Counted from the stretch's first letter, positions 1 to 8,767 are shown. The stretch is 64,000 nt of DNA from Brevibacillus_D fluminis_A (GCF_052072235.1 NZ_CM125436.1:3156001-3220000); one strand, 5' to 3'. Numbers and translations are program-made. The notes: a model not told the origin generated them from the sequence alone.

Positions 1-19
1 GCAAGTTGGAAGGGTTCAA

Positions 20-47
20 ACTTCTCGAAAGCGAGAAGTGATTTCTC
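20..47. promoter_or_regulatory. Candidate enhancer (UAS) palindromes upstream of potA
   Basis: Two overlapping dyads are visible: ACTTCTCG-N4-CGAGAAGT at 20-39 and GAGAA-N5-TTCTC at 33-47. The second resembles the GAGAA-N4-TTCTC palindrome upstream of the putrescine aminotransferase gene at 6431-6448. It lies about 90-100 bp upstream of a sigma-54 promoter, a typical position for a bacterial enhancer-binding protein. The activator gene is not in this window. Confidence 0.5.
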
Positions 48-134
48 TTATGTTGGAATGAGCGAGAGCCACCTTTGCACGAATGCATCAGCAGTAAAAG
101 CAATGCCACAACTCGAACAAGTCTAACAGAGTTG

Positions 135-149
135 TGGCACTATTCTTGC
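135..149 (+). promoter_or_regulatory. Sigma-54 promoter of potABCD
   Basis: TGGCAC-N5-TTGC, the full -24/-12 consensus, lies 42 bp upstream of the potA start. It overlaps the right arm of an inverted repeat (GCCACAACTC at 104-113, GAGTTGTGGC at 130-139). That repeat could be a regulator site or a hairpin. Confidence 0.85.
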
Positions 150-190
150 TTATTTCAAATATTCAGTCTTTATCTTAGGGAGGGGTCTCG

Positions 191-1267
191 TTGTCTCAGC
201 ACATGGTCGAATTACGCAATATCGTGAAGAGATTTGATCAAAACACCGTCGTATCAAATCTCAATCTCGATATTCAGTCGGGAGAATTCATCACCTTACT
301 TGGTCCCAGCGGTTGCGGGAAAACTACTACCTTGCGAATGATCGCCGGTTTCGAGCACCCGACATCCGGAGAAATCATTCTGGATGGCACGCATGTCGAA
401 AATTTGCCAGCCTACGAACGCAACGTAAACACCGTGTTCCAAAACTATGCGCTTTTTCCTCATCTCAATTGCTTTGAAAATGTGGCTTTCGGCTTGCGCG
501 TGAAAAAAACATCCAAAGCCGACATCCAATCGCGCGTCATGCAGGCGCTCAAGCTGGTGCAGCTGGAATCGTTCGCGAACCGTCGGCCTGATCAATTGAG
601 CGGCGGCCAGAAGCAGCGGATCGCCATCGCCCGCGCTCTCGTAAACAACCCTAAAGTGCTGCTCCTCGACGAGCCGCTCGGCGCGCTCGACCAAAAGCTG
701 CGCAAGCAGATGCAAGTGGAATTGAAGCATTTGCAAAAACAGCTTGGCGTTACCTTCATTTTCGTCACGCATGACCAGGAAGAAGCGCTTACCATGTCGG
801 ATCGCATTGCAGTCATGAACAAAGGAAATTTGGATCAGGTCGGGACGCCGAGCGAGATTTACGATCATCCGGCGACCACATTCGTTGCCGAGTTCATCGG
901 CGAAACCAACCTGCTGGCGGGTAAAGTGCTCACTCTGAGCCAAGGGCAACTAACGCTTGCATGCGACGGGCTGCAGCTGGTTGCCCATACGGACAAGCCG
1001 GACGTTGCGGTTGGCAACGAGATCAATTTGGCGATTCGCCCCGAGCGCGTAGCCCTTAGCAAGGAAAAGGTTGACGGCCATATTAATATTTCGGCCCGGA
1101 TGCGCGAACGCATCTACTCCGGCGGTTTCACCAAAACGATCATGGCGCTTCCTGACGGCAAGGAGTTCATCGCCCAGGAAAAAACGGACCAGCTCCTCCC
1201 TCTCGTGGAAGGCGATGAAGTCAACATCAGCTGGAATCCTGCCCAAGCGGTGGTGTTGAAGCGATGA
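191..1267 (+). CDS. potA: Spermidine/putrescine ABC transporter ATP-binding protein PotA
   Basis: This is the cytoplasmic ATPase of a polyamine importer. It has Walker A GPSGCGKTT near residues 38-46, signature LSGGQ near 137-141, Walker B LLLDEP near 159-164, and a C-terminal TOBE-like region, matching the usual length of the family (358 aa). The start is a TTG preceded by a strong GGGAGGGG site; no better in-frame ATG is available before MVELRN. It overlaps potB by ATGA, so translation is probably coupled. The sigma-54 promoter upstream suggests induction by substrate or nitrogen state. Confidence 0.95.
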   Translation: MSQHMVELRNIVKRFDQNTVVSNLNLDIQSGEFITLLGPSGCGKTTTLRMIAGFEHPTSGEIILDGTHVENLPAYERNVNTVFQNYALFPHLNCFENVAFGLRVKKTSKADIQSRVMQALKLVQLESFANRRPDQLSGGQKQRIAIARALVNNPKVLLLDEPLGALDQKLRKQMQVELKHLQKQLGVTFIFVTHDQEEALTMSDRIAVMNKGNLDQVGTPSEIYDHPATTFVAEFIGETNLLAGKVLTLSQGQLTLACDGLQLVAHTDKPDVAVGNEINLAIRPERVALSKEKVDGHINISARMRERIYSGGFTKTIMALPDGKEFIAQEKTDQLLPLVEGDEVNISWNPAQAVVLKR

Positions 1268-2121
1268 AACGGCACAAAGACTATGGGGTCGTCTGGACGA
1301 TTTCGCCGGTAGCGATCTGGATGACGGTCCTGTTCGCCATTCCCCTGCTGCTCATTCTGGTCGTCAGCTTCATGAGCCGCAGCTCGTTTGGCGGAATTCA
1401 GACGCCGTTTACTGCCGATAACTATGTCCGCTTTTTCGACCCGCTCTATCTCAAGATTCTTTGGGTTTCGTGCGTAAGCGCCTTTATCACGACCGTTTGC
1501 TGCCTTGTGCTCGGCTATCCGTTTGCCTACATTGTGGCACGCGCCCCGGAGCGTTGGCGCAATCTCCTGTTGATGCTGGTCATCGTTCCTTTCTGGACGA
1601 ACTCGCTGATCCGCACATACGCATGGATCGTGCTGCTTCGGACAGAGGGTGTCATCAATACGTTTTTGCTTAAGCTCGGTTTGATTGACGCACCGATCTC
1701 CATGCTTTACAATGAGACTTCTGTCGTGATTGGACTTGTTTATACCATGCTGCCATTTATGATTTTGCCGCTGTATGCATCGATTGAAAAGCTGGATAAA
1801 GCGTATTTGGAAGCCGCTGCCGATCTGGGTGCCAAACCGGCAACCACGTTCCTCAAAATTACGTTGCCGCTTACGATGCCAGGGATTGTCGCGGGTGCGA
1901 TCCTTGTTTTCATCCCATCGCTCGGCCTGTTCTTCATTCCGGACCTGATGGGCGGCAGCAAAGCCGTGTTGATTGGTAACTTGATCAAAAATCAATTCCT
2001 TACCGCACGGGACTGGCCATTTGGCGCTGCATCCTCGATTATTTTGATGGTGCTGACGCTCCTGATGATTTTGGTCTACATGCGCCTTTCCAACGACAAA
2101 AGTGGCAAGGAGTTGAGATAA
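1264..2121 (+). CDS. potB: Spermidine/putrescine ABC transporter permease PotB
   Basis: Inner-membrane permease of 285 aa with about six hydrophobic segments. It carries the conserved cytoplasmic EAA loop (EAAADLGAKPATTF near residues 178-191) that docks on the ATPase. It starts inside the potA stop codon (ATGA overlap) and ends 3 bp before potC. Length, EAA motif and gene order potA-B-C-D match the polyamine importer; specificity between putrescine and spermidine cannot be told from sequence by eye. Confidence 0.94.
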   Translation: MKRHKDYGVVWTISPVAIWMTVLFAIPLLLILVVSFMSRSSFGGIQTPFTADNYVRFFDPLYLKILWVSCVSAFITTVCCLVLGYPFAYIVARAPERWRNLLLMLVIVPFWTNSLIRTYAWIVLLRTEGVINTFLLKLGLIDAPISMLYNETSVVIGLVYTMLPFMILPLYASIEKLDKAYLEAAADLGAKPATTFLKITLPLTMPGIVAGAILVFIPSLGLFFIPDLMGGSKAVLIGNLIKNQFLTARDWPFGAASSIILMVLTLLMILVYMRLSNDKSGKELR

Positions 2122-2124
2122 GCC

Positions 2125-2904
2125 ATGCGCTCTACGTTTAGCAAAATTTCGACCGTTGTCTATGCATCGCTCATTTATCTGTTTCTCTACTTGCCCATCG
2201 CCATTCTTTTCATCTATTCGTTCAACAAGTCAAAATTGAACGCGGTTTGGACAGGGTTCACATTTGACTGGTACGTCAAACTGATGCACAATAGCGATGT
2301 GCTCGATGCCACGTATACAAGCTTGCTGGTTGCACTGGTGTCCACGGTGTTTGCAACGATGATCGGAACGCTGGCAGCCGTCGGGATGTACCGCTACCAT
2401 TTCCGCGGAAAAACAGCGTTGGATGCCATGCTGTATCTGCCGATCGTCATTCCGGAAATCGTCATGGGGATTTCCATGCTGGCATTGTTTGCCCAGCTGA
2501 AAGTTCCGCTCGGCTTCTGGACGCTGGTTGCCGCCCATATCACGTTCTCGATTCCATTCGTCGTCGTCGTTGTCAAAGCAAGGCTGGACGGCTTCGACAA
2601 GAGCATTGAGGAAGCGGCGATGGACTTGGGGGCGACGCCATGGCAAACATTCATCAAGGTCACTCTGCCGGTCATCGCGCCTGGCGTGATCGCGTCTGCT
2701 TTGCTCGCGTTCACCCTGTCGATCGATGACGTGATCATCAGCTTTTTCGTGGCAGGCCCTGGCAGTGCAACGCTGCCGCTCAAGATTTTCTCCATGGTTA
2801 AATTCGGTGTCACACCGGAAATCAACGCGCTCTCTACCCTCATGCTGCTGGTTACCCTATGCATCGCGATCATGGCAGAGCGCATTCGAATGAAGAAAGG
2901 CTGA
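2125..2904 (+). CDS. potC: Spermidine/putrescine ABC transporter permease PotC
   Basis: Second permease of the importer, 259 aa, about six membrane segments. Its EAA loop reads EEAAMDLGATPWQTF near residues 156-170. Only 3 bp separate it from potB, consistent with one heterodimeric membrane channel made from one transcript. It is followed by the substrate-binding lipoprotein gene. Confidence 0.94.
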   Translation: MRSTFSKISTVVYASLIYLFLYLPIAILFIYSFNKSKLNAVWTGFTFDWYVKLMHNSDVLDATYTSLLVALVSTVFATMIGTLAAVGMYRYHFRGKTALDAMLYLPIVIPEIVMGISMLALFAQLKVPLGFWTLVAAHITFSIPFVVVVVKARLDGFDKSIEEAAMDLGATPWQTFIKVTLPVIAPGVIASALLAFTLSIDDVIISFFVAGPGSATLPLKIFSMVKFGVTPEINALSTLMLLVTLCIAIMAERIRMKKG

Positions 2905-2932
2905 GATAGAAACATTGGAGGGGTTTTTCGTT

Positions 2933-4015
2933 ATGAAAGCAAAATGGAAGTCATTGGCGTTTGCAAGCATCGCAACGCTCAGCTTGGCTGTAGCGGGTTG
3001 CGGCTCATCCTCGCAGGAGGGCGCTGGAGAACAGACCGCATCGGGTCTGGACAAAGAATTGAATGTCTTTAACTGGTCCGAGTATTTGCCGGAAGAAGTC
3101 ATCAAAAAATTCGAGGACAAGTATGGCGTAAAAGTCAACTACACCACCTTCTCCTCCAATGAGGAAATGCTCGCCAAAGTATCGGTTGGCGGCGGCATGT
3201 ATGATTTGACGATGGCGAGTGACTATATCATTCAGCCGATGGTCAAGCAAGACATGATTGAGCAAATCGACTTGAATAACGTGCCGAATTTTAAAAACCT
3301 CCTCGATGAGTACATCAACAAGGATTACGATCCAGGCAACAAATACTCGATCCCGTATATGGGCAACACGATGTCGCTCGGCGTGAACCCGGATACGATC
3401 GGAACCGAGGTAAAAAGCTACAAAGACTTGTGGAAGCCTGAACTGAAAGGCAAATTGGTTGTGCTCGATGACCAGCGCTTTGTTTTGGGCATGGTTTTGA
3501 AAACATTGGGCTATTCTGCCAACGATACCGATCCTGCCCATCTGGATGAAGCCAAGAAAAAAATGATGGAGCTGATGCCGAACATCAAGGCATTTGACAG
3601 CGACAGCCCGAAAACGCTCCTGATCAATGGCGAAGCGTCCGCCGCTTTGGCGTGGGGCCCTGAAATCGCGCTTGCGCAACGCGACAAGCCGCAAATCAAA
3701 ACGGTCTTGCCGGAAGAAGGCTTGATCATCACATTCGACAACTTTGTCATCCCAAAAGGTGCAAAGCACAAAAAGACCGCAGAAGCGTTCATCAATTTCT
3801 TGCTTGATCCAGAAATCAGCGCGGAAATCGCCAAATCGTTCCCGTACATCAACCCGAACAGAGAGGCGCGCAAGCTGATCGATAAAGCGACACTGGAAAA
3901 CATCGCGATCTACCCGCCTGCGGAAGAAATGAAGCGCGTGGAGAGCATCAAAGACATCGGAGATGCTGTGAAAGAGTACGACCGCGTATGGTCCGAAGTG
4001 AAGAGTTCCCAATAA
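2933..4015 (+). CDS. potD: Spermidine/putrescine-binding lipoprotein PotD
   Basis: Extracellular solute-binding protein of the importer, 360 aa, with a lipoprotein signal peptide (lipobox LAVAGC near residue 20-25) that would tether it to the outer face of the membrane. The mature part begins ELNVFNWSEYLPEEV, a hallmark of PotD/PotF proteins. I start at the ATG at 2933, 9 bases after a GGAGGGG site; an upstream in-frame TTG lies inside that site and is unlikely. It is the last gene of potABCD and ends before a strong bidirectional terminator. Confidence 0.95.
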   Translation: MKAKWKSLAFASIATLSLAVAGCGSSSQEGAGEQTASGLDKELNVFNWSEYLPEEVIKKFEDKYGVKVNYTTFSSNEEMLAKVSVGGGMYDLTMASDYIIQPMVKQDMIEQIDLNNVPNFKNLLDEYINKDYDPGNKYSIPYMGNTMSLGVNPDTIGTEVKSYKDLWKPELKGKLVVLDDQRFVLGMVLKTLGYSANDTDPAHLDEAKKKMMELMPNIKAFDSDSPKTLLINGEASAALAWGPEIALAQRDKPQIKTVLPEEGLIITFDNFVIPKGAKHKKTAEAFINFLLDPEISAEIAKSFPYINPNREARKLIDKATLENIAIYPPAEEMKRVESIKDIGDAVKEYDRVWSEVKSSQ

Positions 4016-4036
4016 ATCGCTGTGTAGCGGTACCAG

Positions 4037-4083
4037 CAAAAAACACCTGAAACGCTGTGACGATGCGTTCAGGTGTTTTTTTC
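4037..4083. terminator. Bidirectional terminator between potD and nitroreductase gene
   Basis: Long stem AAACACCTGAA..CGC with a short loop, an A-run on one side and a T-run on the other. It can serve both convergent genes. Confidence 0.9.
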
Positions 4084-4089
4084 ATGGCG

Positions 4090-4662
4090 CTAGTTATCGA
4101 GCCAAACGGTCTTGTCAGCAATCGAGGCACGCGACGCTTTTGGCACGGGCATATCCGGGTAACCGATATAGAGCAGCCCCAGCACTTCATCGTTCTCCTG
4201 CAAACCAAACGCCTGCTTCATGCGCGGATGATACGCGGGAAGGCCCGTACGCCATACAGCGCCAAGGCTGAGGTCGTGAGCAGCCAGCAGCATGTTTTGA
4301 ATCGCCGCATTCACCGCCCCGATCTCTTCCAGCGGAACGATCTGCGGGTCCTGGTTCGGCGTTACGGCCACGGCAATGACCACTGGCGCGCGGAACGCCT
4401 TGTCATACTGTTTGCGCAGCGATTGCTTGCCTTCCTCGCTGTCCGGGTCGCTGAGCTCTTCTCGCGCGATCTCAGCGTATGCCTCGCCCAAATGCTTGCG
4501 CCCCTCCCCTGTCATGACAAAAAACTTCCACGGCTCTGTATGGCGGTGGTTGGGCGCCCATGTTCCCGCTTCCAAAATCTGTTCAATCTTTTCCTTCTCT
4601 ACCGCGTCCTGCTTCACCTTCCCGATGCTGCGTCGGGTCTTGATCGCTTCCAGCACTTCCAT
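4090..4662 (-). CDS. Nitroreductase family protein (YdjA-like)
   Basis: FMN-dependent oxidoreductase fold of 190 aa. The N-terminus reads MEVLEAIKTRRSIGKVK and is followed by WAPNHRHTEPWKFFV near residues 35-49, the FMN-binding signature of small YdjA-type nitroreductases. The C-terminal part (LGAVWRTG, LGLLYIGYP) also fits. The substrate is unknown. It has its own Shine-Dalgarno-like site (GGAAAGGATG) and is monocistronic, convergent with potD. Confidence 0.88.
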   Translation of the reverse strand: MEVLEAIKTRRSIGKVKQDAVEKEKIEQILEAGTWAPNHRHTEPWKFFVMTGEGRKHLGEAYAEIAREELSDPDSEEGKQSLRKQYDKAFRAPVVIAVAVTPNQDPQIVPLEEIGAVNAAIQNMLLAAHDLSLGAVWRTGLPAYHPRMKQAFGLQENDEVLGLLYIGYPDMPVPKASRASIADKTVWLDN

Positions 4663-4872
4663 GCTCGTTCATCCTTTCCATCGCCGTCCAGTGTGGTCTT
4701 ACGCTCTGCTAGATTCGGCAAGCCGATCGGCGTTATGATTTTACCAGATGAGAATGATTCCCTTTTTCACCATATTTATTATACCTTGCCTGGTGTTGCT
4801 GCTGTCAACGTTTTTGTCTACCCGCAACATATGCATGGCGAATTCCATTTGCATCTTTGTGCAAGTGCACGG

Positions 4873-4908
4873 AAAAAAAGCAGAGGGCGCTGAATCCCCT
4901 CTGCTTTT
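4873..4908 (-). terminator. Terminator of the putrescine aminotransferase gene
   Basis: On the minus strand AAGCAGAGGGG and CCCTCTGCTTT pair, followed by a run of seven T. Confidence 0.9.
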
Positions 4909-4912
4909 CCTA

Positions 4913-6283
4913 TCAGGAAGAATGGCTGACTGCGCGTTCTTTCGAGAGCTGTGCGATGCCCTCCTCGATGCAGGTCAACACGTAATCGATCTGCTCATAC
5001 GTCATCACCGCTGGCGGTTCGAGACGGATGACCGTCGCGTTGTTGATGGTGCCGCCCACCAAAATCTTTTTGGTAAACAATTGTTTCGCGAGCGTGAAGC
5101 CAAGCTCATTCGTAGCAAACTCCATTCCGATCAAAAGACCTTTCCCGCGCACATCCACCAGTACATCCGGGTAACGCTTCTGGATTTCACGCAGATGCTT
5201 CATGAAGTGATCGCCTTTCTCCTTGGCGATTTGAGGAATGTTTTCTTCCAAAATCGCGCTGATCCCGGCGATTGCCCCCGCGCAGCAAAGCGGATTGCCG
5301 CCGAAGGTAGACGACCCGAGCAGGAACGGATTCTCCTCCATCTTTGCCCACCATTTTTTCTTGGCGACCATCGCTGCGATCGGCATGACGCCGCCGCCAA
5401 GCGCTTTGCCAAGCGTCATGATATCTGGCACGACACCCCAATGGTCCACGCCAAACATGGTGCCGGTACGGCCCATCCCGGTTTGCACTTCATCTACGAT
5501 CAGCAAGCACTCGTACTTGTCGCAAATTTCGCGCAGGCGCGGCAAGTAGTGATCCGGCGGAATATTGATGCCGCCCTCGCCCTGAATCGGCTCCACGATC
5601 ACGCCTGCAACCGTTTCCCCGGTCGCAATCAGCATGCGGATCGCCTGTTCGACCGCGTCTGCATCACCGTACGGCACGTGCTGGAAGCCTGGCACGAGCG
5701 GGTGGTACGGCTCGCGGAACGTCGCTTTCCCTGATGCGGAGAGCGAGAACATCGTTTTCCCGTGGAAGCCTTTTTCTGTCGAGATGAAGCATTTTTTGCC
5801 TGTCGCCAGACGCGCCAGTTTGAGCGCCATCTCATTCGCTTCCGTCCCGCAGTTCACGAGATACGAATGCTGGAGGTCGCCTGGCGTAATGTAGGCAAGT
5901 AGCTTGGACAGATAGCCGCGCAGCGGGTCAACCATCTCCTGGCTGTGCAGCGCGTAGCGGTTCAATTGGGCCTGAACGGCGGAAACCACTTTCGGATGGC
6001 GGTGACCGAGCAAATAAACGCCGTAGCCGCCAAGACAGTCAATATATTCGTCTCCCATTGTGTCGCGGAAAACAGCTGCCTCATCTTCCCATTCCACAAC
6101 GGAGAAATCATTGGATACCGATTTTCTGTGTGCTAAAATGGCTTTCGTCACATAGTTGCTGAAATTGTCTACGGAGTCTGCGACGATTTTTTTCTTTTCC
6201 TCAAGAGTCAGCTTTTCGCTTTCAATGTATCCCAGGATTTCGCTCGCCAGGTTGATTGATTCTTCTCTTGATTTTCTTTCCAT
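4913..6283 (-). CDS. patA: Putrescine aminotransferase (class III, PLP-dependent)
   Basis: Predicted to transfer the amino group of putrescine to 2-oxoglutarate, the first step of putrescine breakdown to GABA. The 456-aa protein matches E. coli PatA (formerly YgjG) along its length from memory: IDCLGGYGVYLLGHRHP near 81-97, VNCGTEANE near 143-151, VDEVQTGMGRTG near 263-274, and the PLP lysine in TLGKALGGG near residue 293. The start ATG at 6283 follows AAAGGTGA; a longer upstream reading frame has no ribosome site. A perfect sigma-54 promoter and an enhancer-like palindrome lie upstream, as at potABCD, so uptake and catabolism are probably co-induced. Confidence 0.93.
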   Translation of the reverse strand: MERKSREESINLASEILGYIESEKLTLEEKKKIVADSVDNFSNYVTKAILAHRKSVSNDFSVVEWEDEAAVFRDTMGDEYIDCLGGYGVYLLGHRHPKVVSAVQAQLNRYALHSQEMVDPLRGYLSKLLAYITPGDLQHSYLVNCGTEANEMALKLARLATGKKCFISTEKGFHGKTMFSLSASGKATFREPYHPLVPGFQHVPYGDADAVEQAIRMLIATGETVAGVIVEPIQGEGGINIPPDHYLPRLREICDKYECLLIVDEVQTGMGRTGTMFGVDHWGVVPDIMTLGKALGGGVMPIAAMVAKKKWWAKMEENPFLLGSSTFGGNPLCCAGAIAGISAILEENIPQIAKEKGDHFMKHLREIQKRYPDVLVDVRGKGLLIGMEFATNELGFTLAKQLFTKKILVGGTINNATVIRLEPPAVMTYEQIDYVLTCIEEGIAQLSKERAVSHSS

Positions 6284-6332
6284 CTTTTCACCTTTCCTTA
6301 AAACCAGTTTGTGTTCCTGCTCCTTTCTATAA

Positions 6333-6347
6333 GCAATCTGCGTGCCA
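6333..6347 (-). promoter_or_regulatory. Sigma-54 promoter of the putrescine aminotransferase gene
   Basis: On the minus strand TGGCAC-GCAGA-TTGC gives a full -24/-12 match, with transcription expected near 6321 and the start codon at 6283. Confidence 0.87.
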
Positions 6348-6430
6348 ACGACTGTTTTGCCGGTTTTGGGCTCTTTTTGCAGGAAACAGACACGATATTC
6401 GCAGGGATGGACAGCTTTTTCCCATTTTAT

Positions 6431-6448
6431 TTGAGAAACGCTTCTCAA
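6431..6448. promoter_or_regulatory. Candidate enhancer palindrome upstream of patA
   Basis: TTGAGAA-ACGC-TTCTCAA is an 18-bp near-perfect palindrome, centred about 90 bp upstream of the sigma-54 promoter. A similar GAGAA/TTCTC dyad sits upstream of potA. The remaining bases up to 6634 show no gene I can support. Confidence 0.55.
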
Positions 6449-6634
6449 AACCGAGAATTCATAAGCAATTCGTTATACATGCCTTGGCTTGCAAGTCCTT
6501 TGTTCAGATGCACCATAGGAAAGCGGCATTGCTTGTATTTTTGCCGGTCCCGTCGCTTTCGCTTCCTCTGGTCAAAGCTTCTTATATTTGAGAAAATCGG
6601 CGTGAAAGCGCTTCCTGCCAGCGCCTGCACCAAA

Positions 6635-6664
6635 AAGGCCCCTTACATCGAGTAAGGAGCCTTG
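6635..6664 (-). terminator. Terminator after the CDGSH/small membrane peptide operon
   Basis: Minus-strand stem AAGGCTCCTTAC / GTAAGGGGCCTT with one mismatch, followed by TTTTT. Confidence 0.75.
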
Positions 6665-6701
6665 CTTGCATATGCCATGAGGAGCGTCAACGGTAGGACA
6701 G

Positions 6702-6824
6702 CTATGGCTTATAAGACATCATGAACATGACCATCGCGATCGCACAGACCAAAATGGTACCCAGAAACGCCCAGATGACCAGGAGATTGCTCCGGTTGTT
6801 CTGTTCCTTTTTGGGGTTGCTCAC
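6702..6824 (-). CDS. Small single-pass membrane peptide (40 aa)
   Basis: A 40-residue reading frame begins with a GTG that overlaps the stop codon of the CDGSH gene (GTGA), implying translational coupling. Residues 1-12 are polar and charged (MSNPKKEQNNRS), residues 13-36 form one hydrophobic helix (NLLVIWAFLGTILVCAIA onward) and the tail is short (MMSYKP). A terminator follows directly. I do not recognise a family. Coupling, composition and placement make it a credible gene; the function is unknown. Confidence 0.7.
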   Translation of the reverse strand: MSNPKKEQNNRSNLLVIWAFLGTILVCAIAMVMFMMSYKP

Positions 6825-7069
6825 TCTTCTTCACATCCTTTGTCATGCGTACCGTCGCACCAGGGCAATCGCCCGGAACGGCCGCAACCGCATACGCGTA
6901 CGGTTTTGGTTTCTTCGATTTTGACCAGATACGGGCGTTTTCCCGTCTCCTTTCCGTTGTGGGAACCGTCGCAGTACGGCGCTTCCTCTGTCAAGCCGCA
7001 GGCACAGTACATTTTCAAGCCTGGTTCCTCGACGATTACATATGGTTTGTTCTTGTCGTACATGCCCAT
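6821..7069 (-). CDS. Dual CDGSH iron-sulfur domain protein
   Basis: 82-aa protein with two CDGSH-type [2Fe-2S] binding motifs. The first is CAC...PYCDGSH and the second is CGC...PWCDGTH. Tandem CDGSH proteins of this size are common in Bacillota and are thought to act in redox or iron-sulfur handling in the cytosol. It is third in a compact operon with the alanyl-tRNA editing protein and KapB, and overlaps the small membrane peptide gene downstream. Confidence 0.92.
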   Translation of the reverse strand: MGMYDKNKPYVIVEEPGLKMYCACGLTEEAPYCDGSHNGKETGKRPYLVKIEETKTVRVCGCGRSGRLPWCDGTHDKGCEEE

Positions 7070-7079
7070 CGTGCTTTCG

Positions 7080-7469
7080 TCATCCCTTCGGGAAATAATC
7101 CGTTTTCAAGTTCTCCAGCTCAATCAGACAGCGCTCTGCAAACCGAGATGGCAGTGCTTGCGTCCAATGTGCAATCTCTTTTTCAAGGGCTTCGCGCAGT
7201 GACGCTTGATAGTCGGGAACGCTCCCTTCATACGCCTCGATCGCTTGGAGCGGTACCCACACTTTCTCCAAATAGGCGAGCGCACGCCGTTGATGAAACA
7301 GCACGACATCGGCCTGGTTGGGGTTATGCAGGTCCCCTTGTGTCGGGTGCTTGGTGACGCCAAGCGTTTTGAGCAGCGCCTTGCTTCCCGCAAGCTCAAC
7401 AACCTCCGCTATGTATGCACCCGTCTTGTGATGGGCGGCAACCAATTGTCCTATGTTCGGCATCATCAT
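7080..7469 (-). CDS. kapB: Kinase-associated protein B (KapB)
   Basis: 129-aa protein matching the KapB family of sporulating Bacillota. Features include the VAAHHKTGAYIAEV opening, KHPTQGDLHNPNQADVVLFHQRRALA near residues 40-65, and SVPDYQASLREALE near 85-98. In B. subtilis KapB is needed for KinB signalling into the sporulation phosphorelay. This copy shows no obvious lipobox. It lies 6 bp after the alanyl-tRNA editing gene and 10 bp before the CDGSH gene. Confidence 0.85.
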   Translation of the reverse strand: MMMPNIGQLVAAHHKTGAYIAEVVELAGSKALLKTLGVTKHPTQGDLHNPNQADVVLFHQRRALAYLEKVWVPLQAIEAYEGSVPDYQASLREALEKEIAHWTQALPSRFAERCLIELENLKTDYFPKG

Positions 7470-7475
7470 CTGCTC

Positions 7476-8684
7476 TCACTCCTCACTTGATTCAATCAAT
7501 CCGCTGGCATGGTCCAGCAATTCCTCCGCAGGCTTTTGGCTGTCTCCGCCCCCCTGGGCAGTGGTGAGCGACCCTCCGCCTTTGCCGTCGATCAGAACCA
7601 GCGTCTCTTTCAAAAGTGCGTTCATCGCCAGCTTCACGTCCGTACCGCGCGAGAATACCAGCTGCGTTTTGGCGCCCGTTCCCGCCAGCAGGGCGATTGC
7701 CGCCGGGTTTTGCGCGCAAATCAGCTGGGCGAGCTTTTGCAGCTCCTGGATCGTACGGTTCGCGAATCCTTGCTTTACGACCAGGTAGCTGCGCACCGGC
7801 GCCGCCGTCTGCAACAGCTCGCGCGCTTCCTGCTCCAGCTGCAGGGTCTTGTATTCTCCGATCTGGTGTTCAAGCTCCTTGCGCTCTGCAAGCAGCCGCG
7901 CAATGTGCGCAGGCAGTTCAAATTCCTGGGCAGCCAACAGGCGAGTCAGCTCCTTGATCACCGTTTGCTTTTGGCCGAAAGAAGACAGCGCGCGCAAGCC
8001 ACAGACGAATTCGACACGGGTGTTCCCTTTCGCCTTCTCCCATCCGAGAATTTTGATCATGCCCACTTCCCCTGTGCGCGCGGGGTGAGTGCCTCCGCAT
8101 GGGTTGTAATCAAAGCGATCGATTGCGACGATCCGGATGTTTTCCGTCACTTTCGGCGGTTTGCGCAGCGGCATCGCAGCCAGCTGGGCTTCATCGACAA
8201 AACGGGCCGTAATATCGCGATTCTCCAGCACGATTTGATTGGCCAGCCGCTCGACCGCCTGCGCCTTTTCGGCTGTCAGCTCGCTTGTGGCGATATCGAT
8301 CGTAACCGTTTCGCGCCCAAGATGAAACGCAACCGTCGGCGCGTCGATCAGCTCATCGAATGCCGCAGACAAAATGTGCTGGCCGGCATGCTGCTGCATA
8401 TGGTCAAAGCGGCGCTCCCAATCAATCGTCCCGGTAACTTCCACGATTTCATCTGCCAGAGGCGCTGCCAATCGATGGCGAATCTCGTCATCGACTTCTT
8501 CAACATCGACAACCGCAACGTCCGCGATGGAGCCCAGATCGCAAGGCTGTCCGCCGCCCGTCGGGTAGAACGCCGTCTGGTCAAGCACAACATAGCTTGT
8601 CCCGTCAGCTTCCTGGCCGCGACCGATGATGGCCGCCTGGAATGTTTGCAAATAAGCATCTTCATAATATCGTTTGTTCGTCAT
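7476..8684 (-). CDS. Alanyl-tRNA editing protein (AlaX-L type, with DHHA1 domain)
   Basis: Free-standing editing enzyme predicted to hydrolyse Ser- or Gly-tRNA(Ala). It is 402 aa. The zinc-binding editing site is seen as HAGQH near residues 99-103 and CGGTH near 196-200, and the glycine-rich GGGQPCDLG lies near 43-51. A helical linker and a DHHA1 domain with C-terminal GKGGGS follow, so it resembles AlaRS lacking its catalytic and tRNA-recognition parts. It heads the operon with kapB, the CDGSH gene and the small membrane peptide. Confidence 0.9.
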   Translation of the reverse strand: MTNKRYYEDAYLQTFQAAIIGRGQEADGTSYVVLDQTAFYPTGGGQPCDLGSIADVAVVDVEEVDDEIRHRLAAPLADEIVEVTGTIDWERRFDHMQQHAGQHILSAAFDELIDAPTVAFHLGRETVTIDIATSELTAEKAQAVERLANQIVLENRDITARFVDEAQLAAMPLRKPPKVTENIRIVAIDRFDYNPCGGTHPARTGEVGMIKILGWEKAKGNTRVEFVCGLRALSSFGQKQTVIKELTRLLAAQEFELPAHIARLLAERKELEHQIGEYKTLQLEQEARELLQTAAPVRSYLVVKQGFANRTIQELQKLAQLICAQNPAAIALLAGTGAKTQLVFSRGTDVKLAMNALLKETLVLIDGKGGGSLTTAQGGGDSQKPAEELLDHASGLIESSEE

Positions 8685-8767
8685 AGCGTCTCCTTTACGT
8701 CAGGCACGTTCAAGCATGGTAAAACACTCGCTATTTCGAGTATAATCCAAGACAGGAGGTGCAACAA

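Noticed and set aside
3005..4039. A 344-codon minus-strand open frame opposite potD
   Set aside because: Composition typical of antisense shadow; potD is certain.
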